64,000 nucleotides of DNA from CAMFLJ01 sp965279255 (GCA_965279255.1 OZ257146.1:2852001-2916000), one strand, 5' to 3'. Positions 50,937 through 59,695 are shown, counted from the first letter of the stretch. The notes: generated from the letters alone by a model not told the origin. Program-made: numbers and translations.

Positions 50937-51869
50937 ATGATCCAGGTAGAGCACCTCACCAAGCGCTACGGGCACCAGACCGCGGTCGACGGGCTCAGCT
51001 TCACCGTCCGCCCCGGCATCGTCACCGGGTTCCTCGGGCCCAATGGCGCCGGCAAGTCCACGACGATGCGCATGATCCTCGGCCTCGACTCCCCCACCTC
51101 GGGCCGGGCCACGGTCAACGGACGTCCGATCGCCGAGCACGACGCCCCCCTCACCGAGATCGGCGCGCTGCTCGAGGCCAAGGCCGTGCACCCCAAGCGA
51201 TCGGCCCGCAACCACCTGCAGGCGCTCGCCGCCACCACCGGCATCCCGGAGCGCCGGGTCGACGAGGTCATCGCCATGGTCGGCCTCGAGGCGGTGGCCG
51301 GCCGACCCGCCGGCGGGTTCTCGCTCGGCATGGGCCAGCGCCTCGGCATCGCGTCGGCCCTCCTCGGCGACCCCGAGACGATCATACTCGACGAGCCGGT
51401 CAACGGCCTCGACCCCGAGGGCATCCAGTGGATCCGCGGCCTGCTCAAGGGCCTGGCCGACGAGGGGCGCACGGTGTTCGTCTCGTCGCACCTCATGAGC
51501 GAGATGGCGATGACCGCCGAGCACTTCGTGATCATCGGCGGCGGCAAGCTCATCGCCGACGTGCCCGCGTCCGAGCTGGAGGCCGGCGCCGCCGTCGACT
51601 CCGTCATCGTGCGATCACCCGACAGTGCCCGCCTCCGCGAGGTGGTGATCGGTGCTGGCGGCACGGTCGACGTGGAGGCCGGTGCCACCGACGTCTTCTC
51701 CGTCACCGGCCTGCCCGCCGAGCGGATCGGCGCCCTCGCCGCCACCGACGGGCTCGTGCTCCACGAGCTCACCCCGCAGCAGGCCTCCCTCGAGGAGATC
51801 TTCATGGACCTCACCCGCGACTCCGTGGAGTACCACGCCGTCGCCCCCACCACGGAAAGGGCTGCGTGA
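50937..51869 (+). CDS. ABC transporter ATP-binding protein (BcrA/antibiotic-type)
   Basis: 310 residues. Walker A GPNGAGKSTTMRMILGL, signature FSLGMGQRLGIA, Walker B LLGDPETIILDEPVNGLDPEG, and a C-terminal extension of 90 residues usual in the bacitracin-type exporters. ATG at 50937; a GTG at 50928 closer to GGAGG is an alternative. First of four overlapping genes: ATPase, permease, histidine kinase, response regulator. Powers an ABC-2 type efflux or immunity pump. Confidence 0.92.
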   Translation: MIQVEHLTKRYGHQTAVDGLSFTVRPGIVTGFLGPNGAGKSTTMRMILGLDSPTSGRATVNGRPIAEHDAPLTEIGALLEAKAVHPKRSARNHLQALAATTGIPERRVDEVIAMVGLEAVAGRPAGGFSLGMGQRLGIASALLGDPETIILDEPVNGLDPEGIQWIRGLLKGLADEGRTVFVSSHLMSEMAMTAEHFVIIGGGKLIADVPASELEAGAAVDSVIVRSPDSARLREVVIGAGGTVDVEAGATDVFSVTGLPAERIGALAATDGLVLHELTPQQASLEEIFMDLTRDSVEYHAVAPTTERAA

Positions 51870-52747
51870 TCGCCATGGCCGCCATCGACACCTCCGCCAC
51901 CCTGCTCGGCGAGCCGAGCTCCGACCGCCCCCATACGGCGACCGCCGGCCGCACGCCAGGTGCCGCCGTGACCCACCGACGGGTCTTCCGCAGCGAGTGG
52001 ATCAAGCTGCGCACCGTCCGGTCGACGACCATCGGGCTGGGCCTCGCCGCCCTCGCCGCCGTGCTGCTCGGCGTCATGTTCTCCTCGATCGCCGGTTCCG
52101 ACGGCACCGGCGGAGGCGGCCCCGGACCGGCGATGAGGAGCAGCGACCCCGTCACCCTCAGCCTCGCCGGGTTCACCCTCACCCAGCTCATCGTCGGGGT
52201 GCTGGGCGTCCTGGTCGTCACCGCCGAGTACTCCACCGGGATGATCCGCACGACCTTCGCCGCCGTCACCCGTCGGCTCTCGGTGCTCGAAGCCAAGGCC
52301 GTGGTCTTCGGCGGGGTGACCCTCGCGCTCATGACGGTCGTCGCCTTCATCGCCTTCTTCGTCGGCCAGGCCGCCTACACCGGCTCGGGCGCCACCGCCG
52401 CCATCACCGACTCCGGCGTGCTGCGGGCCGTGTTGGGCGTCGCCGTCTACACCGCCGGCATCGGAGTCATGGGTGTCGCCCTCGGCTTCCTGCTGCGCAG
52501 CACTGCGGCCGGTGTCGGGGTGCTGCTCGCCACCATCCTGGTCGTCCCGCTGCTGGTCGGGCTCGTCCCCGGCACCATCGGCGACTGGCTCTACAAGCTG
52601 CTGCCCAGCCAGGCCGGCTCGGCGTTCGCCTCGGTGAGCTCCTCGAGCGATCTGCTCTCCCCTGGTGCCGGCGCCCTCGTCTTCGGGGTGTGGCTCGTCG
52701 GGCTCCTCGTGGCGGCGGCCGTGGTCGTCCGCCGGCGTGATGCCTGA
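51866..52747 (+). CDS. ABC-2 type transporter permease
   Basis: 293 residues with about six membrane helices: TIGLGLAALAAVLLGVMF, LTQLIVGVLGVLVVTAEYST, VTLALMTVVAFIAFFVGQAA, VAVYTAGIGVMGVALGFLL, VGVLLATILVVPLLVGLV and LVFGVWLVGLLVAAAVVV. The segment AEYSTGMIRTTFAAVTRR is characteristic of this permease type. GTG overlaps the ATPase stop as GTGA; an ATG at 51875 is also possible. Forms the channel for the preceding ATPase. Confidence 0.9.
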   Translation: MIAMAAIDTSATLLGEPSSDRPHTATAGRTPGAAVTHRRVFRSEWIKLRTVRSTTIGLGLAALAAVLLGVMFSSIAGSDGTGGGGPGPAMRSSDPVTLSLAGFTLTQLIVGVLGVLVVTAEYSTGMIRTTFAAVTRRLSVLEAKAVVFGGVTLALMTVVAFIAFFVGQAAYTGSGATAAITDSGVLRAVLGVAVYTAGIGVMGVALGFLLRSTAAGVGVLLATILVVPLLVGLVPGTIGDWLYKLLPSQAGSAFASVSSSSDLLSPGAGALVFGVWLVGLLVAAAVVVRRRDA

Positions 52748-54008
52748 CCCGTCGCCCACGCTCGACCATCATGGCGGGGTGGTCCTCGAGCCGGCCGACG
52801 ACCGGCCACCACCCCCGCCGCCCCGGCTGGCCAACCTCTCCCCGGTGGCCGTCGACCTCCTGCTGGTCGCGGTCATCACCGTGGTGCCCCTCCTGTTCGT
52901 GGCCATCCGGCCCGGGCAGGGACACCCCAAGTTCCAGGGCGAGCTCCTCGTCGGGGCGGCCATCGCCATCCCACTGCTGGTGCTGCGGAGGCGGTGGCCC
53001 CTGCCGCTGCTGGGTGTGGCCCTGCTCGGGTCCGTCGTCCTGATGGCGTTCACCGAGGAGCGCACCCCGCTGCTCGCCGCCGTGGTCGTGCTGCTCTTCA
53101 CCGTCGCCACGGTGCACGAGCGACGCACAGCGGTGATCGCCGGACTCGTCACAGTGGCCGTGCTGTACGCCGCAGCGCTGGCCTTCCTCGACACCGGCTG
53201 GATCAGCCCCGAGGTCTTCGCCATCGTGGCGTGGTCGGCCCTCGCCGTGGCCGCCGGCGACGCCGTGCGCAGCCGCCGGGCCTACCTCGCCGAGGTCGCC
53301 GACCGGGCCCAACGCGCCGAGGTCACCCGCCAGGAGGCCGCCCGACGCCAGGTCGTCGAGGAGCGCCTCCGCATCGCCCGCGACCTCCACGACCTCGTCG
53401 CCCACCGCATGGCCGTCATCGGCGTGCAGTCCGCCGCCGCCAAGGTGCTGCTCCGCACCGACCCCGACCGGGCGGAGGAGTCGCTCGAGGCGGTGCGCCT
53501 CTCGGCCTCGACCGTGCTCGACGAGCTGGGCGGGCTCCTCCAGGTGCTGAGGGAGCCGGGCGACGGCACCGCTCCGGAACCGGGTCCGGACGCGACCACC
53601 GCGCCGACCCTCCCCGCACCCGACCTCGGCGACCTCGACCAGCTCATCGCCTCGTTCGCCGCGGCCGGGCTCCAGGTCGACACCCGAACCACCGGCGACG
53701 CGGCCGGTGTGCCCGAGTCGGTGCAGCTGGCCGCCTACCGCATCGTCCAGGAGGCGCTCACCAACGCGCAGCGCCACGGTGACGGCCGGGCCCGCCTCGA
53801 GTTCGCCCGTTCCCCGGTGACGATCGACCTCGTGGTGGAGAACGGCATCCCCGCCGGCGCGCCCGACACCGCGGGCAGCGGCTTCGGCCTGATCGGCATG
53901 CACGAGCGGGTGGCCACGTGCGGCGGCACGATCGAGGCCGGGCCCGTCGCCGCCGACCGGTTCCGCGTCACGGTCCGGCTGCCCTTCACCCCGGAGCCGA
54001 CCCGATGA
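52740..54008 (+). CDS. two-component sensor histidine kinase (NarL-system type)
   Basis: 422 residues. Four to five N-terminal membrane helices, then a HisKA_3 dimerisation segment with the phosphorylated His in RLRIARDLHDLVAHRMAVIG, and an HATPase domain: LAAYRIVQEALTNAQRHG (N box) and GSGFGLIGMHERVATCGG (G box). No extracellular sensor domain, so it probably senses within the membrane or through the transporter. Start overlaps the permease by 8 nt and its stop overlaps the regulator as ATGA. Presumably senses cell-envelope stress. Confidence 0.92.
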   Translation: MPDPSPTLDHHGGVVLEPADDRPPPPPPRLANLSPVAVDLLLVAVITVVPLLFVAIRPGQGHPKFQGELLVGAAIAIPLLVLRRRWPLPLLGVALLGSVVLMAFTEERTPLLAAVVVLLFTVATVHERRTAVIAGLVTVAVLYAAALAFLDTGWISPEVFAIVAWSALAVAAGDAVRSRRAYLAEVADRAQRAEVTRQEAARRQVVEERLRIARDLHDLVAHRMAVIGVQSAAAKVLLRTDPDRAEESLEAVRLSASTVLDELGGLLQVLREPGDGTAPEPGPDATTAPTLPAPDLGDLDQLIASFAAAGLQVDTRTTGDAAGVPESVQLAAYRIVQEALTNAQRHGDGRARLEFARSPVTIDLVVENGIPAGAPDTAGSGFGLIGMHERVATCGGTIEAGPVAADRFRVTVRLPFTPEPTR

Positions 54009-54694
54009 CGATCCGCGTCGTGCTCGCCGACGACCAGGCCTTGCTGCGGGCCGGCTTCCGGGTGCTGATCGACGCCGCCGACGACCTCGAGGTCGTCGGT
54101 GAGGCCGCCGATGGCGACGAGGCGATCGCCGTGGTCGGCGAGACCCGGCCCGACGTCGTGCTCATGGACATCCGCATGCCGGGCACCGACGGCCTGGCCG
54201 CCACCGAGGCGATCGTCGCCGACCCGGAGCTCAGCGGCGTGCGCGTCGTCGTGCTCACCACCTTCGAACTCGATGACTACGTGGTGTCCGCCATCCGCGC
54301 CGGCGCCAGCGGGTTCCTCGGCAAGGGCGTCGACCCGGTCGACCTGCTCGACGCCATCCGGGTCGTCGCCGGCGGCGAAGCCCTCCTCTCCCCCGCCGCG
54401 ACCAAGGTCCTGATCGGGCGCTTCGTGGAACCGGAGGCCGAGGCGGGCACCGCCACCCCACCGTCTCCCGCGGCCGCCGCCGCCCTCGACGTGCTCACCC
54501 CCAGGGAGCGCGAGGTCGTCGCCCTCGTCGGCGCGGGCCTCACCAACGACGAGATCGCCGAGACGCTGTTCGTGTCACCCCTCACCGCCAAGACCCACGT
54601 CAACCGGGCGATGATGAAGCTCGGCGCCCGGGACCGGGCCCAGCTCGTGGTGGTCGCCTACGAATCCGGTCTCGTCCGCCCCTCTGGCACCTGA
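54005..54694 (+). CDS. LuxR/NarL-family response regulator
   Basis: 229 residues. Receiver domain with acids in VVLADDQALLRAGF, phosphorylated Asp in PDVVLMDIRMPGTDG and Lys in GFLGKGVDPVDLLD; a C-terminal LuxR HTH: LTPREREVVALVGAGLTNDE and SPLTAKTHVNRAMMKLGARD. All key residues intact. Partner of the kinase just before it, and likely activates this transporter operon. Last gene of the four-gene unit. Confidence 0.93.
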   Translation: MTIRVVLADDQALLRAGFRVLIDAADDLEVVGEAADGDEAIAVVGETRPDVVLMDIRMPGTDGLAATEAIVADPELSGVRVVVLTTFELDDYVVSAIRAGASGFLGKGVDPVDLLDAIRVVAGGEALLSPAATKVLIGRFVEPEAEAGTATPPSPAAAAALDVLTPREREVVALVGAGLTNDEIAETLFVSPLTAKTHVNRAMMKLGARDRAQLVVVAYESGLVRPSGT

Positions 54695-54828
54695 GCGCCA
54701 GGCCGCCCCAGGCACCCGCTCAGGCCGAAGGCGCGACGAGTCGATGATGTGAGGGTGAAGGCCCACCGCACGGTGCGCCGACGCGTCGCCGGGCGCCCGT
54801 CCGCGCCCTGAGCAGTGGAGGCCCCCCG

Positions 54829-56229
54829 ATGACCGAGACCATGAGCCGGCGAAGGATCCTGATGGGGATGGGAGCCGGCGCGGCTGCCGTGGCCCTCGCC
54901 TCCTGCACCGGGAAGAGCAGCCCTTCGGCCGCCGACCCCACCGCCACGACCCTCGGCCTGACGGGCACCGCCGACGAGCTCGGCCAGGGCAGCTTCACGC
55001 TCTTCGCGCAGAGCGACCTGAACTTCCAGACGCTCTTCGCCCTCGGCGAGGCCGGCCAGAACTCGGCCGCCGGCGAGGTCATCGCCGTGGTCGCCCAGGC
55101 CAACTCCGTGCCCGGTGGCGCGACCTACCAGTCGGTGTACGACGCCTGGATCGCCATGGGCAACCGCCTCGAGGACGCCGCCGTGGCGGCCGAGAAGGCG
55201 GGCCACACCGAGACGGCCCGCTCCAGCTACATCCGGGCGGCCAAGTACTACGCCCAGGCCCTCTACTGGGTGCTCGGCACGTCGACCCCCGGCGCGGAGA
55301 AGGCCGTCTACACGACCATGAACGACGCCTTCGTGGCCGGCATGAAGCTGTGGTCCACGCCCACCGAGCAGATCGCCATCCCCTACGACAAGGGCACGTT
55401 GCCCGGCTGGTTCATGAAGCCCGCCAAGGACGACTCCCGCCGCCCCACGATCATCCTGAACAACGGCAGCGACGGGCAGAACGTCGACATGCTCGCCCAG
55501 GGCGGGCTCGCCGCCCTCGAGCGGGGCTACAACGTGCTGTTCTTCGAGGGCCCGGGCCAGGGCTCGCAGCTCTTCGTCGACAACGTGCCGTTCCGCCCCG
55601 ACTGGCAGAACGTGATCACACCGATCGTCGACTGGCTGGGCAAGCGCTCCGACGTCGCCACCGACAAGATCGCCCTGCGCGGCATCAGCTTCGGCGGCCT
55701 GCTCACCCCGCAGGCGGTGTCGGTCGAGCACCGCATCGCCGCCCTCGTCGCCGACCCCGGGTCGATGGCGACCAAGAACGACTACCCGGCGGTGATCCAG
55801 GACGTCGCCAACGCCGGCACGCCCGAGCAGGTCAACGCCGAGTGGAACGACGTCATCGCCAAGGGCGCCACGCCGATGGAGAAGCTCAGCCTCATGAAGT
55901 CGATGGAGATCTTCTCGACCGACGCCCACGACGCGGCCATGAAGGGCGAGCTCGTCACCGACTTCGACACGCTGTGGAAGATCATCCTCCAGTACGACGT
56001 CACCGATGCGATCGGCCAGATCACCAGCCCCACGATGGTCACCCAGTACGAGGGCGACACCTCGTTCGGCACACAGGGCCAGCAGATGTACGACGCGCTG
56101 AAGGTCGACCGCAAGAACTTCGTCGAGTTCACCTCCGTCGACGGCACCCAGTTCCACTGCGGCCCGATGAACCCTCAGGTCACCAACGAGGCCTGCTGGG
56201 ACTGGGTCGACGGGGTGCTCGGCCGCTGA
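54829..56229 (+). CDS. Tat/lipoprotein-type alpha/beta hydrolase
   Basis: 466 residues. N-terminal RRRILMGMGAGAAAVALASC joins a twin-Arg signal to a lipobox Cys, so the protein is likely folded before export and then lipid-anchored. The N-terminal half has a helical cap (RSSYIRAAKYYAQALYWVLG), followed by an alpha/beta-hydrolase core: PTIILNNGSDGQNVDM, nucleophile in IALRGISFGGLLTPQAVS, FEGPGQGSQLF before it, and the final His in QFHCGPMNP. Shape resembles FrsA or pseudooxynicotine-type hydrolases with an N-terminal cap. Substrate unknown. Confidence 0.87.
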   Translation: MTETMSRRRILMGMGAGAAAVALASCTGKSSPSAADPTATTLGLTGTADELGQGSFTLFAQSDLNFQTLFALGEAGQNSAAGEVIAVVAQANSVPGGATYQSVYDAWIAMGNRLEDAAVAAEKAGHTETARSSYIRAAKYYAQALYWVLGTSTPGAEKAVYTTMNDAFVAGMKLWSTPTEQIAIPYDKGTLPGWFMKPAKDDSRRPTIILNNGSDGQNVDMLAQGGLAALERGYNVLFFEGPGQGSQLFVDNVPFRPDWQNVITPIVDWLGKRSDVATDKIALRGISFGGLLTPQAVSVEHRIAALVADPGSMATKNDYPAVIQDVANAGTPEQVNAEWNDVIAKGATPMEKLSLMKSMEIFSTDAHDAAMKGELVTDFDTLWKIILQYDVTDAIGQITSPTMVTQYEGDTSFGTQGQQMYDALKVDRKNFVEFTSVDGTQFHCGPMNPQVTNEACWDWVDGVLGR

Positions 56230-56251
56230 GGCGACCCCGACCGGACGCGAC

Positions 56252-56278
56252 GCTGCCCCGGTCGAGGACCGGGGCAGC
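56252..56278. terminator. bidirectional terminator hairpin
   Basis: GCTGCCCCGGTC (56252-56263) pairs perfectly with GACCGGGGCAGC (56267-56278) over a 3-nt loop, 22 bp after the hydrolase stop and 23 bp from the converging small membrane gene. Confidence 0.8.
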
Positions 56279-56301
56279 ATCGGCTCTGGCTGGCAGGTGG
56301 G

Positions 56302-56457
56302 TCAGTAGTAGTGGCGCCGTCCGGCCACCGGGCGGCCGATGCCCCCGAGGATCAGGAACACCACGCCGACGATGGCGAGCACGAGCCCGATCGTCCAGAG
56401 GATCGGTATCCCGAGCAGGAGCCCGAGCAGCAGTACGACGATGCCGACGATGATCAT
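56302..56457 (-). CDS. small membrane protein, DUF6131 type
   Basis: 51 residues: MIIVGIVVLLLGLLLGIPIL, then a second helix WTIGLVLAIVGVVFLILGGI and a basic tail GRPVAGRRHYY. Two short helices, Gly turn and the GRP.GRRH.Y tail fit the actinobacterial DUF6131 family, which has no known role. Stop codon and GC pattern are clean. Follows a second small membrane gene by 9 bp, so the two are likely one message. Confidence 0.78.
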   Translation of the reverse strand: MIIVGIVVLLLGLLLGIPILWTIGLVLAIVGVVFLILGGIGRPVAGRRHYY

Positions 56458-56466
56458 CGCGGGCCC

Positions 56467-56637
56467 CTAGACCCGCTGCCCGCGGCCACGGAAGATGGAA
56501 TAGCCGCCGGGGCCCACCAGGCAGGCCACGATCAGCAGGATGATCCCGAGCAGGATCTGCCCCTGGATCAGCTGCACGATGCCGATGACGGCGATGACGA
56601 CTGCGATCAACCACAGGATGAGTGCCATGTCATCCAT
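56467..56637 (-). CDS. small membrane protein with GPGG motif
   Basis: 56 residues: MDDMALILWLIAVVIAVIGI, then IQGQILLGIILLIVACLVGP and GGYSIFRGRGQRV. Two helices and a Gly-Pro-Gly-Gly turn. Similar tiny proteins occur in many Actinobacteria without known function. ATG at 56637 is followed by a second in-frame ATG (56628), and the upstream frame belongs to the antisense of the next gene. Weak third copy of the TCAAC palindrome lies 18 bp upstream. Confidence 0.72.
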   Translation of the reverse strand: MDDMALILWLIAVVIAVIGIVQLIQGQILLGIILLIVACLVGPGGYSIFRGRGQRV

Positions 56638-56654
56638 GTACCCACCCCTCCGGA

Positions 56655-56669
56655 TCAACAGAACGTTGA
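56655..56669. promoter_or_regulatory. imperfect palindrome TCAAC-N5-GTTGA (site 3)
   Basis: TCAACAGAACGTTGA in front of the small membrane gene. Resembles sites 1 and 2, but one arm reads CGTTGA instead of TGTTGA. Might bind the same regulator with lower affinity. Confidence 0.4.
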
Positions 56670-56711
56670 ACCGACGAAGGTGTTCGGGAATCGTGGTTCC
56701 GGTGATGCCGG

Positions 56712-57851
56712 TCAGGCGACGGCGACCGTCGCGCCCTTCGCCCGGAAGTGCGGGATCACGTGCTCGCCCAGCGCCCGGATGGTCTGGAGCTGGATGTCCT
56801 GAGGGACGGTGCCCATCTGGGTGAAGAACAGCACCTCGTCGGCACCGGCCTCGATGAGGGCGTCGACGTAGTGGATGGCGTCGTCGACGGTGCCGTACGC
56901 GTTGTTCGGGTTCAACAGCGCACCGCTCGGCTTGGAGAAGTCGACCTCGATGAGCTCGGAGCCGATGAGGACGACCATCTTCCCGTCGTCGGTGACGCTG
57001 GTGAGGTCGTCGCCCCACGAGCCGACGTCGGGCCCGGGCCAGCCCTGGGCCCACTGGTTCAAGGACTCCACGAAGAAGCGCTGTCCCCTCAGGCCGATGC
57101 GCCGGGCCTTCTCGCGGTCGTCGTCGATGATGACCGGGCACAGGGCGGCGAAGTGCTCGGTGGGCACGAAGCCGACCTGGTCACCCGGGTCTCGGCGGTT
57201 CCACGCGTCGCGGTAGATGCCGTTCTTGCGGGCGATCTCGTCGAGGCCCCCGAACCCGAAGGCCAGGGCCCCGATGCCCCGGCTGCCGGCGATGGTGAGC
57301 GACTCGTCGCCGGTGCAGGCGAGGTACATCGGCGGGTGCGGGTCCTGGTAGGGCTTGGGATGGATCGAGCGCTCCTCGAACTGCACCCACTTGCCGTCGT
57401 GGGAGAGCGACTCCTCCACCATGATCTTCGGGATCAGGTACATCATCTCGTCGACCATGTCGGCGGCGTCGACCTTCTGGTAGCCGAAGGTGCCGGCCTC
57501 CTGCTGGGTGCCGCCCTTGCCGATGCCGAAGTGCACGCGGCCGCCGGAGAGGATGTCGAGCGTCGAGATGCGCTCGGCCACCTGCACCGGGTGGTTCATC
57601 ATCGGCGGCAGGCACACGACGCCGTGGCCGATGCCGATGTGCGTCGTGCGCCCGGCGATGAAGGCGAGGAACGTCTCGGGCGCGCTCATGTGGGCGTACT
57701 GGTTGAGCGCGGTGTGCTCGACCGCCCAGATGACGTCGAAGCCGAGCTCCTCCGCCAGGTCGACCTGCTCGAGGATCTCGTGGAAGACCCGGTGGTCGGC
57801 CTCCCTCGACACCTCGACCGTCTGGGCTTCGTAGATCACTGAGAACCGCAT
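56712..57851 (-). CDS. LLM class flavin-dependent oxidoreductase
   Basis: 379 residues. WAVEHTALNQYAHMSAPETF, GVVCLPPMMNHPVQVAERIS, DILSGGRVHFGIGKGGTQQE and a C-terminal VDALIEAGADEVLFFTQMGT follow the luciferase-like monooxygenase family. ATG at 57851 (MRFSVIYEAQTVEVSREADH); the upstream in-frame part has no family similarity. Second LLM enzyme of the window; sequence motifs differ from the first (32477-33634), so they are not recent duplicates. Substrate unknown. Confidence 0.9.
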   Translation of the reverse strand: MRFSVIYEAQTVEVSREADHRVFHEILEQVDLAEELGFDVIWAVEHTALNQYAHMSAPETFLAFIAGRTTHIGIGHGVVCLPPMMNHPVQVAERISTLDILSGGRVHFGIGKGGTQQEAGTFGYQKVDAADMVDEMMYLIPKIMVEESLSHDGKWVQFEERSIHPKPYQDPHPPMYLACTGDESLTIAGSRGIGALAFGFGGLDEIARKNGIYRDAWNRRDPGDQVGFVPTEHFAALCPVIIDDDREKARRIGLRGQRFFVESLNQWAQGWPGPDVGSWGDDLTSVTDDGKMVVLIGSELIEVDFSKPSGALLNPNNAYGTVDDAIHYVDALIEAGADEVLFFTQMGTVPQDIQLQTIRALGEHVIPHFRAKGATVAVA

Positions 57852-57940
57852 CTCCGGCACCTCTTTCCCGAGGCCCGCGGCCCCGATCCGTCGAGGCTCG
57901 TGGCCTCTCCCCCTCGGGGCGTCGCACCCCGAATGACTTC

Positions 57941-57953
57941 CTAATTGAAATAG
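57941..57953. promoter_or_regulatory. A/T-rich dyad upstream of the LLM gene
   Basis: CTAATTGAAATAG matches its own reverse complement at 10 of 13 positions and is flanked by ACTTC and GAAGT. It is a rare A/T-rich patch in this genome, 90-102 bp from the start codon; a promoter or operator is likely. Confidence 0.4.
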
Positions 57954-58011
57954 TAGAAGTTGGAGGTCCGATGCGCAAGGGGTCCGCATCGTCCGAACTG
58001 CAGGGCGGACG

Positions 58012-58049
58012 CGAGAAGGGGCGGCCCCTTGCGGGACCGCCCCTTCTCG
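58012..58049 (-). terminator. strong terminator hairpin
   Basis: CGAGAAGGGGCGG (58012-58024) pairs perfectly with CCGCCCCTTCTCG (58037-58049) over 13 bp with a 12-nt loop, 41 bp beyond the stop codon of the substrate-binding lipoprotein gene. Confidence 0.8.
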
Positions 58050-58089
58050 AACTGCGTGATCGTCACCCCTCAGCGGGGTGGACGCTCGG

Positions 58090-59538
58090 TCAGCCGGCCG
58101 CCTGAGAGACGCGGTTGCTGTCGAGCTTGGCGCGGTCGACGACCGGGCCGGTGAGCTTCACCAGGTACTTCGGGTCACAGCCCATCTTGGCGATGGTGGT
58201 CGGGAAGACCTGCTTGTAGCCGGTGCCGCTCATCTGGAGGGTCATGCCACAGTCGCCGGGGACGTTGCCGCCGACGTCCATGGGGGCCTGGAGACCACCG
58301 GCGGTGTAGTCGGTCACCTTCGAGAGGTTGTCGAGCACGCACTGACGGCTGAGGTCGTTGCCGCACGCCTGCGAGGCCTGGGCCCACAGCAGGAAGGCGG
58401 CGGTGGCCTGCGCACCGAGCAGCGAGGTGGCGCCACCGCTGTCAGCGATGATGTCGAGGTACTGCTGCACGGCCGGCACCTCGCTGGCCTCCTCGAAGGG
58501 GAAGTAGGCCATGCGGACGAACACGTTGTCGGCGTTGCCGGAGGTGTTCCAGGCAGCCAGCTTCGAGTCGTAGAAGTTGGCCTCGGTCATCCACTTCGGG
58601 TTGTACCCGATCTGCTTGGCCGCATCGAGGACGTTCTCGAAGTTCGGGTACGGGGAGCCGGAGAAGTACACGATCTCGGCACCGCAGTCCTTGAGCTGCT
58701 GGACGAACGGCTTCCAGTCGGACTCACCCTGGATGTTGTAGACCTGCGGGCAGTCGAGGTAGGTCCAGCCGGCCTGCTCCGACGCCAGCTGCCACTTCTC
58801 GGTGGAGTCGATGGTGGCGGCGTAGTTGCCGTACATGACCGACGCCTTCTTGACCTCGGTCGGGTAGGCCTCGGCCATCTGGAAGGCGGCCGGGACCGAC
58901 ATCTCGTCGACCGGGTTCGGGGTCGGCTGGTACATCAGCTTGCCGTGGGCGAACTGCGGGCTCACGGTGTAGGTCGGCACGGCCGGGAGGCTGCAACCCA
59001 GGCGGGTGGCTTCCTGCGACGAGTCGAGCGACCAGCCCTGGCCGACCAGGAAGAAGTTGTTGCCCTGGCAGGCCTCGGTCATGGCGTTGTTGACGTTCAG
59101 GATCGCCGCGTCGTAGTAGTTGCCCTTGACGGTGCGGCCGTTGATGCCACCCTGCTCGTTGCACCAGGAGATCATCGCCTTGACGGCGTCCGACATCTCC
59201 TTGTTGAGGCCGGGCGACTGGGTGAAGCCCGCATCGTCGCCGTAGGCGATGGTGACCGAGTCGGCGGTGACGCCGGGGTCGGTGCCGGCGGCGTTGGTGC
59301 CCTCGGCCGGACCGCACGGCGAGGCCATGTCACCGAAGGAGGTGGTGCTGGCGCCGGCCTTGGTGGTGTTGGTGCTACCACCGCCGTCGCTGGAGTCGGA
59401 GCGGCCGCCGCCACACGCGGTGGCGACGAGGCTGAGCACCGCGACGATGGCGATGACGACAGCGCCGGCACGCGCCGGGCGACGGGACCGGGTGGTCCTC
59501 TGCGCCTGCGCTGGTTCGAACTGGTCCCCGATGGGCAC
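58090..59538 (-). CDS. ABC transporter substrate-binding lipoprotein (branched-chain amino acid/LivJ type)
   Basis: 482 residues. Signal with lipobox LSLVATACGGG, Ser/Thr-rich linker, then a periplasmic-binding-protein fold of the Peripl_BP_6 type: VTIAYGDDAGFTQSPGLNKE, MSDAVKAMISWCNEQGGING (typical INGR motif), YYDAAILNVNNAMTEACQG and AEIVYFSGSPYPNFENVLDA. Many Cys, probably forming disulphides. Captures a small solute for import, or acts as a sensor. No permease or ATPase gene is nearby. Two upstream elements, a promoter and a palindrome, are listed separately. Confidence 0.88.
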   Translation of the reverse strand: MPIGDQFEPAQAQRTTRSRRPARAGAVVIAIVAVLSLVATACGGGRSDSSDGGGSTNTTKAGASTTSFGDMASPCGPAEGTNAAGTDPGVTADSVTIAYGDDAGFTQSPGLNKEMSDAVKAMISWCNEQGGINGRTVKGNYYDAAILNVNNAMTEACQGNNFFLVGQGWSLDSSQEATRLGCSLPAVPTYTVSPQFAHGKLMYQPTPNPVDEMSVPAAFQMAEAYPTEVKKASVMYGNYAATIDSTEKWQLASEQAGWTYLDCPQVYNIQGESDWKPFVQQLKDCGAEIVYFSGSPYPNFENVLDAAKQIGYNPKWMTEANFYDSKLAAWNTSGNADNVFVRMAYFPFEEASEVPAVQQYLDIIADSGGATSLLGAQATAAFLLWAQASQACGNDLSRQCVLDNLSKVTDYTAGGLQAPMDVGGNVPGDCGMTLQMSGTGYKQVFPTTIAKMGCDPKYLVKLTGPVVDRAKLDSNRVSQAAG

Positions 59539-59612
59539 TGTGGGGTTCCCCCTTGGTCATGGTCGCCGGATGGCGGCCGGTGTGGCTCGGCACGTCCCCC
59601 GACGGCCGGTCT

Positions 59613-59634
59613 GCCGGTGACATTCGTCACCGGC
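59613..59634. other. hairpin in the leader of the substrate-binding protein gene
   Basis: GCCGGTGAC (59613-59621) pairs perfectly with GTCACCGGC (59626-59634) around a 4-nt loop, 75 bp upstream of the start, i.e. in the 5' untranslated region if the promoter below is right. Could be a terminator-like or RNA-stability element. Confidence 0.5.
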
Positions 59635-59642
59635 CGCACGAC

Positions 59643-59670
59643 GTTACAGACCGCGTGGCCTACGTCACAA
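59643..59670 (-). promoter_or_regulatory. candidate promoter of the substrate-binding protein gene
   Basis: On the minus strand TTGTGA and TGTAAC are 16 nt apart, each matching four of six positions of the sigma-70 boxes, which is rare in this GC-rich DNA. Transcription would run left into the lipoprotein gene. Confidence 0.45.
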
Positions 59671-59678
59671 GCGGGTGG

Positions 59679-59695
59679 TTGCAGGAGATCTGCAA
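59679..59695. promoter_or_regulatory. palindrome TTGCAG-N5-CTGCAA
   Basis: Perfect 6-bp arms (59679-59684 and 59690-59695), 9 bp upstream of the candidate -35 box. Position fits an activator site, or a repressor site for the upstream SnoaL gene's read-through. Confidence 0.4.

Noticed and set aside
54695..54828. Riboswitch or small RNA before the Tat hydrolase
   Set aside because: No conserved structure or terminator seen in this 134-bp gap.
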